Source: Verrucomicrobiota bacterium (GTDB lineage Bacteria > Verrucomicrobiota > Verrucomicrobiia > Verrucomicrobiales > Verrucomicrobiaceae). From it: 13,379 nt of DNA. Made by a program: the position numbers and the translations under genes. Below, in pieces: positions 9,206-13,379 of the stretch. Position 1 is the first letter of the stretch. Every line of letters begins with the position of its first letter. Under the pieces are notes generated by a model. That model did not search any database and was not told the DNA's origin. It saw only the letters and a list, made by a program, of their open reading frames with translations. The stretch is taken from assembly GCA_021413535.1 (NCBI GenBank), contig JAIOQF010000141.1:1-13379 (forward strand), given 5' to 3'.

Positions 9206-9940
9206 ATGCCTCCCGCTTCCCAACACTGGCTCGATGCTCCGCTCACCGAGCCATACCGCTGGACGATGCTGGGGGCGATTGCATTGAGCGCGTGGTATTG
9301 GCTGGCCAAATCAAAACGTGATCCGGCGTTGCTGCCGGTCTATATCGGTGCGCTTGGCGGTGCGTTTCTCGGCGCCAAGCTGGCGTATCTTTTTGCGGAA
9401 GGCTGGATCGACTGGTCGATGCCCGAACGCTGGCTGCGATTGTTTGCTGGCAAGAGCGTGATCGGCGGCTTGCTTGGCGGCTATGCCGGCGTGGAACTGA
9501 TGAAATTTTTCACCGGCTACAAAAAATACACCAGCGATCTGTTCGCTCTTGTGGTGCCGCTGGGCATCGCTCTCGGTCGTGTCGGCTGCTGGCTTCAAGG
9601 CTGCTGCCTGGGCAAACCGACGACGCTGCATCTCATCGCAGCGCGCGACAAGCTCGGTAACGAACGCTGGCCTGCGTCGCTAGTGGAGCTGGCTTTCCAG
9701 CTTGTGATATTTGCCGTTTTCCTCGTGCTGCGACGCAACGCGACATTCACGGGCCGGCTCATCTTTGTTTACTTCGCAGCTTACGGTGTCTTCCGTTTCT
9801 TCCATGAGTTCATGCGTGATACTCCGCCGTTGGTCGCAGGCATCACGGGATATCAAATCCTCGCGCTCATCACGGCGGCGACCGGTGTCGGGATGTTCAT
9901 CAAGCGCGGCCGGGAGACTGCGCACTCGTGTGCTGCATGA
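9206..9940 (+). CDS. Divergent Lgt-like (prolipoprotein diacylglyceryl transferase family) membrane protein
   Basis: The 244-residue integral membrane protein has about seven helices (roughly 18-34, 43-64, 84-101, 111-131, 158-176, 182-199, 212-231). True Lgt moves diacylglycerol from phosphatidylglycerol to lipoprotein cysteines. Family marks here are GKSVIGGLLGG (82-92), aligning with the GxSxHGGLxG motif; LGRVGCWLQGCCLGKPT (123-139), aligning with LGRxGNFxNxExxGR; PASLVE (156-161); and FHEFMRD (199-205) with a conserved Arg204. The HGG histidine is replaced by Ile87, and the Asn/Glu positions by Cys and Gln, so donor or acceptor may differ from classical Lgt. The frame can begin at a GTG at 9155 inside the previous gene; the ATG at 9206 is preferred because homology-like sequence starts after it. 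The radical SAM gene upstream suggests a lipid-processing role. Confidence 0.82.
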   Translation: MPPASQHWLDAPLTEPYRWTMLGAIALSAWYWLAKSKRDPALLPVYIGALGGAFLGAKLAYLFAEGWIDWSMPERWLRLFAGKSVIGGLLGGYAGVELMKFFTGYKKYTSDLFALVVPLGIALGRVGCWLQGCCLGKPTTLHLIAARDKLGNERWPASLVELAFQLVIFAVFLVLRRNATFTGRLIFVYFAAYGVFRFFHEFMRDTPPLVAGITGYQILALITAATGVGMFIKRGRETAHSCAA

Positions 9941-9988
9941 CTTGACCAAGGGGCGCTCCGATGTTCAGTCACATCCGTAATCAACACG

Positions 9989-10990
9989 ATGGATCTGGCA
10001 TTTTTCAGGCTTCCCGACGGACGCACATGGATCGGTGAAGGCCCCTTCACGGAATTGGCGACGCCACCTGATGGCGCGGCATTCTACGTTAATGACTTTG
10101 TGCTGGCTGATCCGAAGCCATGGAAGGTGCCGACCCGACTGATTGAAATCAAAAGCGCGGCTGATCTCGAACGTTTTCTGCCGACATCGAAGCCCTTACG
10201 CATTGCCTGGCAGATGCCCGGCACTGAGTGGTTCAAGATGGTCTTCCGCCGCATCCGCCGCGACGTGCTGGCACAGCGCCTCCGTAAGATGGTTCCGGTG
10301 CTTACTGAAACCGGGGTCGTGGTCGAGGGCGATCCGGCATCGCTGCTGCGCCGTGCCTTCGATGCACCAACGGGATTCTGGGCTTACGCGCGCATTAAGG
10401 ATGGTGCAGGATTTGTTGGAGCGACTCCAGAAATGCTTCTTACCCGAACGGGATCCAATATACAAACGATGGCACTGGCCGGCACCGCTAAACCTTCGGG
10501 CGCGGAGGATTTCACCACCGACGTTAAAGAAATTGAAGAGCACGAACTGGTGGCAAATTTTCTTGAGGAGACTCTGAATCGAGTGGGTGATGTCATGCGT
10601 GAACAGCGCGAAATCAGCGTGGCGGGAGGACTGACACATTTCCGAACTCGATTTTCCGCCGAGTTGCGTAGTGTCCGTGATGATGCCGCACTAGTGCGTC
10701 TGCTTCATCCCACACCTGCGGTGGGTTGTCTGCCTCGTGATGAGCCATCGCTAAGCAAGTTGATGGAGTATCGACATCAATTGGGCGCGGGAGATTTCTT
10801 TGGCGCGCCCTTTGGTTTTCGCGATGGCGGCGACTTTCACTGCGCAGTCGCCATCCGCGGCATCTCGTGGTCAGGGAGCGAGGTCAAGCTGCCCTGCGGC
10901 TGCGGCATCGTTGCCGGAAGCGCTTTCGATCACGAATGGCGCGAGTTGCGTCAGAAGCGCGAAGCGGTGGCCAAATTATTCGGAGTCTAG
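9989..10990 (+). CDS. menF: Isochorismate synthase (MenF-type chorismate-binding enzyme)
   Basis: Converts chorismate to isochorismate, the first step of the classical menaquinone pathway; cytosolic and Mg-dependent. The 333-residue product contains the chorismate-binding signatures in order: FKMVFRR (82-88, Lys83 a candidate general base), GATPEMLL (144-151), ALAGTAKPSG (162-171), KEIEEHELV (180-188, with a probable Mg ligand Glu), HPTPAVGCLP (240-249), FFGAPFGF (270-277) and CGCGIVAGSAFDHEWREL (303-320). It is shorter than E. coli MenF (about 430) because the N-terminal part is reduced. The gene begins 48 bases after the lgt-like gene and ends 4 bases before menD, an arrangement typical of menFD operons. 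All core residues look intact although menD is broken. Another isochorismate- or salicylate-forming role is possible. Confidence 0.9.
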   Translation: MDLAFFRLPDGRTWIGEGPFTELATPPDGAAFYVNDFVLADPKPWKVPTRLIEIKSAADLERFLPTSKPLRIAWQMPGTEWFKMVFRRIRRDVLAQRLRKMVPVLTETGVVVEGDPASLLRRAFDAPTGFWAYARIKDGAGFVGATPEMLLTRTGSNIQTMALAGTAKPSGAEDFTTDVKEIEEHELVANFLEETLNRVGDVMREQREISVAGGLTHFRTRFSAELRSVRDDAALVRLLHPTPAVGCLPRDEPSLSKLMEYRHQLGAGDFFGAPFGFRDGGDFHCAVAIRGISWSGSEVKLPCGCGIVAGSAFDHEWRELRQKREAVAKLFGV

Positions 10991-11352
10991 CAGTATGAAT
11001 GGAAACGCCGCAGTCATCCGAGCCTTGCTCGATGAGGTCGATGCGCTCGGCGTGAGCGAATTTTGTGTCTGCTCGGGCGCGCGTAATGCCGCGATCATTG
11101 ATGCCCTGGTTCAGCGTGGTTCCTTCGTTCGTAATTTTTTTGATGAACGCAGTGCTGCATTTTTCGCATTGGGTCGCGCGATGCAGACTCGAGAGCCGGT
11201 TGCGGTGTTGACGACATCCGGCACTGCGGTTGCGGAACTTTTTCCCGCAATCATTGAAGCGCACTATCAAAATCTTCCACTAGTTGCCATCACTGCCGAC
11301 CGGCCTTCCCGATATGCTGGGAGACGTGCGACTGGATGAAGGATTGGAGACT

Positions 11353-11407
11353 GGTGTTGAGGCCAGCCTGGCCCCCAAGCCCAGGCGGGCTGGCAGCCCG
11401 CAACACC
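11353..11407. repeat. 55-bp cruciform-like palindromic element inside menD
   Basis: The outer arms GGTGTTG (11353-11359) and CAACACC (11401-11407) are perfect inverted repeats. Inside them are two smaller perfect hairpins: GGCCA-GCC-TGGCC (11361-11373) and GCGGGCT-GGC-AGCCCGC (11385-11401). The whole could fold as a three-way structure. Its sequence is unlike the flanking coding DNA, and the encoded peptide EASLAPKPRRAGSPQ does not look like any part of MenD. This suggests an inserted REP- or BIME-like unit. Confidence 0.75.
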
Positions 11408-11790
11408 TTTCCGAGTTCGATCAACAGTGCTGGCATGATTTCTTGGAAGAAGATGGCGCACTAGTGGTGCTGGCAGCCGGACTGCATCCCGCTGACGTTC
11501 CGATGTTGCGAGATTTCCTTTTGCGGCTCAACGCTCCGATTGTGGCGGAGGCGACGGCAAATCTGCATGCGGAAAATTCACTAAAACATCTGATGTATCA
11601 CGGTGGCGAGAAAATGCTCCGGTCATCAAAATTCAGGCGCGTGCTTCGTCTGGGCGCAGTTCCCACCATGCGTTGGTGGCGCGATCTTGAATCTCTGGGA
11701 GAGATCAGAGTCCTGAACATTTCGCGCGCGCAATTTCCAGGCTTGGCCAGGTCAGAAAATGTTGACGTATTACCGTGGGGAATATTGGAG

Positions 11791-11820
11791 AAGTCTGAAG
11801 TCAGAGTTCAGAAGTCAGAT
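11791..11820. repeat. Short-period GAAGTCAGA repeat inside menD
   Basis: About 30 bases made of imperfect 9-10-base units (AAGTCTG, AAGTCAGAGTTC, AGAAGTCAGA), translated as KSEVRVQKSD between DVLPWGILE and DAISAAVG. The tract is low in complexity and sits at an expected domain linker of MenD. It is of the same style as the GCGGAAT element in the radical SAM gene and the TAGRAGT heptamers at the kdpA stop. Confidence 0.65.
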
Positions 11821-12369
11821 GATGCGATCTCGGCGGCAGTGGGCATCGCGGCAAAGCTAGATAAGTTGCTGGAAACAAATCCAAATTCTGAACCGTCGTG
11901 GATGCGTCAACTTTCGCGTGTCATCGGCAAAGATGCCGTCGTCTTCCTTGGCAACAGTCTACCCATCCGCGAATGGAATCTAGCAGCGGACAAGGCAATG
12001 CCGGACACGGTGTTCTTCGCCAATCGTGGTGCGAACAGTGCGATGTATGATATGAACGCGCCGTGGATTCTGTCGCAGCTTTCTGTGGCAAAGCGCCGTA
12101 TCGTCGTCATCAACAATGGTGGCGGAAAAATCTTTTCGCGCGTCCCGTGGCTTAACGCGTTGTCGCCGGGCGCGAAGCGCGTCATGGAGAATCCGCATGT
12201 GTTCAGCTTTGAACCTTGGGCGCGAATGTGGGGGATGGACTATCGTTTGTTCACCGACTCACGCAATTTGCAGGATGACGATGCGAAGTGTGCCGTCTGG
12301 GAGATTCGTCCTGATGCCGATCAGACTGCTGCTTTCTGGAAGTGTGATCGCCAGACCCCTCAACAATAG

Positions 12370-12479
12370 CGTGAGAGATATTTGTCACGTTCTCGAGCGG
12401 CGGATTCCTGACGGATTTACTTACCAGGCAGAATCTTCGGCTGCAAATTCGCGGATGCGGTCTTGTGAGTAGAGCCACA
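12370..12479. other. Convergent intergenic spacer between menD and the potD-like gene
   Basis: These 110 bases lie between two convergent genes. I find no strong stem followed by a T-run on either strand, only a weak CGTGA...TCACG pairing near the menD end, so no terminator is called. No credible small gene is visible. Confidence 0.4.
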
Positions 12480-13379
12480 CTATCCCGCCTTCACCTCGTC
12501 CCAGATTTTAGTGTATTTTTTGAGGTCGTCGCCGACGTCTTGGATGACTTCGCTCTTCGCTTTCACTTCAGCGGGGATGGTGACGGCGGGGTTGTTCAGA
12601 AACTCTTTTTCAACCAGCTTCAAACCGGCACTGTTCGGGCAGAGGTAGCCGATGCTCTGCATGTTCTCGGCGGAGACTTTTCCGTCGAGCAGGAAATTGA
12701 TCAGCGCATGAGCCAGTTTGGAGTTGGGTGCCCCCTTGGGAATTACCATCTCGTCGCAGGAGGCGCTGACTCCTTCATTGGGAATGATGACACCAACCTT
12801 TTTGTTGGTTTGCATTACCTGCCAGAGGTCGCCGCTGTAGCCGTGCACCACGTTGAACTCGCCGCTGTCCACGCCAGCCTTGTAGCCTTCGTTGTCGAAC
12901 TTGGCGATATTCTTCTTCCACGCGATCAAAACATCACGCGCCGCAGCCAGTTCCTTTTCGTCGCGTGTGTTCAGGCTGTAACCGAGCGATTTAAGCGCCG
13001 CGCCGATGGTCTCGCGCATATCATTGAGCAAAGTGACGCGCTTCTTTAAATCTGTTCGCGCGAAAGTTTTCCAAGTAGGTTCGATGTCCTTCACCTTGTC
13101 CTTGCGATAGGCGATGACCGCGTAGCCGAAGGTGTAGGGCACACTGTGCTTCATGGCGCTGTCGGCGATCTTACCGAGCACTTCGGGCTCCACGTTTTTC
13201 AAATTGGTTAATTGCGTGTGATCGAGCGGTTGAAGCATGTCCTGCTGCACCATGAGCGGGATGATGTAGCTCGAAGGGAAAATTAAATCGTAGCCCGAGG
13301 CGCCGGCCTTGAGGCGGGCATACATGGCTTCATTGGAATCGAAGGTGTCGATTGCCACCTTGCAATGATGCTCCTTTTC
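12480..13379 (-). CDS. potD: PotD-like polyamine/spermidine-binding periplasmic protein, N-terminus cut by window edge
   Basis: Substrate-binding component of a polyamine ABC importer (PotABCD type), acting in the periplasm. The frame is open to the window end, so 299 C-terminal residues are present and the signal peptide and first strand lie beyond 13379. Recognisable parts in order are KVAIDTFDSNEAM, AGASGYDLIFPSSY, HSVPYTFGYAVIAYRKDKV, TLLNDMRETIGAALKSLGY, VVHGYSGDLWQVM and a segment DEMVIPKGAPNSKLAHALIN followed by FLLDGKVSAEN. The conserved Asp of the polyamine site is kept, but the tryptophan expected two residues before it in E. coli PotD is a serine here (EGVSASCDEM). The substrate may therefore be putrescine, spermidine or another amine. 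Transport genes would be upstream on the minus strand. A GTG at 13358 is an internal codon, not the start, since PotD-like sequence (EKEHHCK) continues before it. Confidence 0.88.
   Translation of the reverse strand, partial: EKEHHCKVAIDTFDSNEAMYARLKAGASGYDLIFPSSYIIPLMVQQDMLQPLDHTQLTNLKNVEPEVLGKIADSAMKHSVPYTFGYAVIAYRKDKVKDIEPTWKTFARTDLKKRVTLLNDMRETIGAALKSLGYSLNTRDEKELAAARDVLIAWKKNIAKFDNEGYKAGVDSGEFNVVHGYSGDLWQVMQTNKKVGVIIPNEGVSASCDEMVIPKGAPNSKLAHALINFLLDGKVSAENMQSIGYLCPNSAGLKLVEKEFLNNPAVTIPAEVKAKSEVIQDVGDDLKKYTKIWDEVKAG

Larger units (their letters stand above)
10995..12369 (+). pseudogene. menD: menD (SEPHCHC synthase) with frameshift and deletions
   Basis: Normally a thiamine-diphosphate enzyme joining isochorismate and 2-oxoglutarate in menaquinone synthesis. 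The first frame (10995-11339) encodes a good N-terminus: CSGARNA (26-32), FFDERSAAFF (48-57, with the cofactor-activating Glu51), TTSGTAVAELFPAIIEAHYQ and ITADRPSRY, then stops at a TGA. Homology resumes in another frame from about 11313 (MLGDVRLDEG) to the TAG at 12369. Two expected parts are missing: the RGxGAPQxxEQ stretch after DRPSRY, and about 26 residues between NRGAN and SAMYDMNAPW that include GIDG and the Gly-Asp of the GDx-NN cofactor motif; the distal VVINNGGGKIFS remains. Joined, the pieces give about 458 codons against about 550-600 in the family. Two small repeat elements are embedded. Non-function is inferred; a sequencing or assembly error could explain part of it. Confidence 0.8.

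Noticed and set aside
11284..11339. Programmed frameshift or stop-codon readthrough joining the two menD frames.
   Set aside because: No slippery heptamer at the overlap, readthrough of TGA would not change frame, and the gene also has missing conserved segments, which points to decay.
13338..13358. GTG at 13358 as the start of the PotD-like gene.
   Set aside because: The frame stays open upstream and encodes PotD-like residues (EKEHHCK) before it, and a start here would remove the signal peptide.

Overview
This window looks like a chromosomal segment of a GC-rich Gram-negative bacterium, most likely Verrucomicrobiota. That assignment is an inference from the style of the proteins (a short MenF directly followed by MenD, an enlarged KdpA loop, a bacterial Tes/MJ0619-type radical SAM protein) and from small palindromic and short-period repeats scattered through genes. 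No rRNA, tRNA, phage, insertion sequence or CRISPR array is visible.

Layout: (1) Positions 1-6779, minus strand: a complete high-affinity potassium uptake operon read right to left. It holds an unnamed 27-residue membrane peptide, the 27-residue KdpF, KdpA, KdpB, KdpC and the sensor kinase KdpD. KdpD is open from its start at 1979 through position 1, so its kinase core lies outside the window. (2) Positions 6780-6935: a divergent intergenic region. (3) Positions 6936-12369, plus strand: five closely spaced genes. They are a radical SAM protein of the Tes/MJ0619 family, a secreted protein of unknown function, a divergent Lgt-like integral membrane protein, an isochorismate synthase (MenF) and a broken menD. 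(4) Positions 12480-13379, minus strand: the C-terminal 299 residues of a PotD-like polyamine-binding protein, convergent with menD.

The most interesting part is the 6936-9940 block. A radical SAM enzyme of the family that includes archaeal tetraether synthase is followed by an exported protein with a faintly LptA/OstA-like stretch, and then by an Lgt-family membrane protein that lacks the usual catalytic histidine. Together these suggest an envelope-lipid modification system. This is a hypothesis from family membership and gene order.

The second theme is genome remodelling by very small repeats. A palindromic element of about 79 bp sits in frame inside the radical SAM gene. A 55-bp cruciform-like element and a 30-bp GAAGTC-type element lie inside menD. 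A heptamer tandem repeat supplies the kdpA stop codon. menD also has a frameshift with loss of a conserved motif, plus a clean in-frame deletion that removes half of the thiamine diphosphate motif. It is therefore called a pseudogene although menF beside it looks intact.
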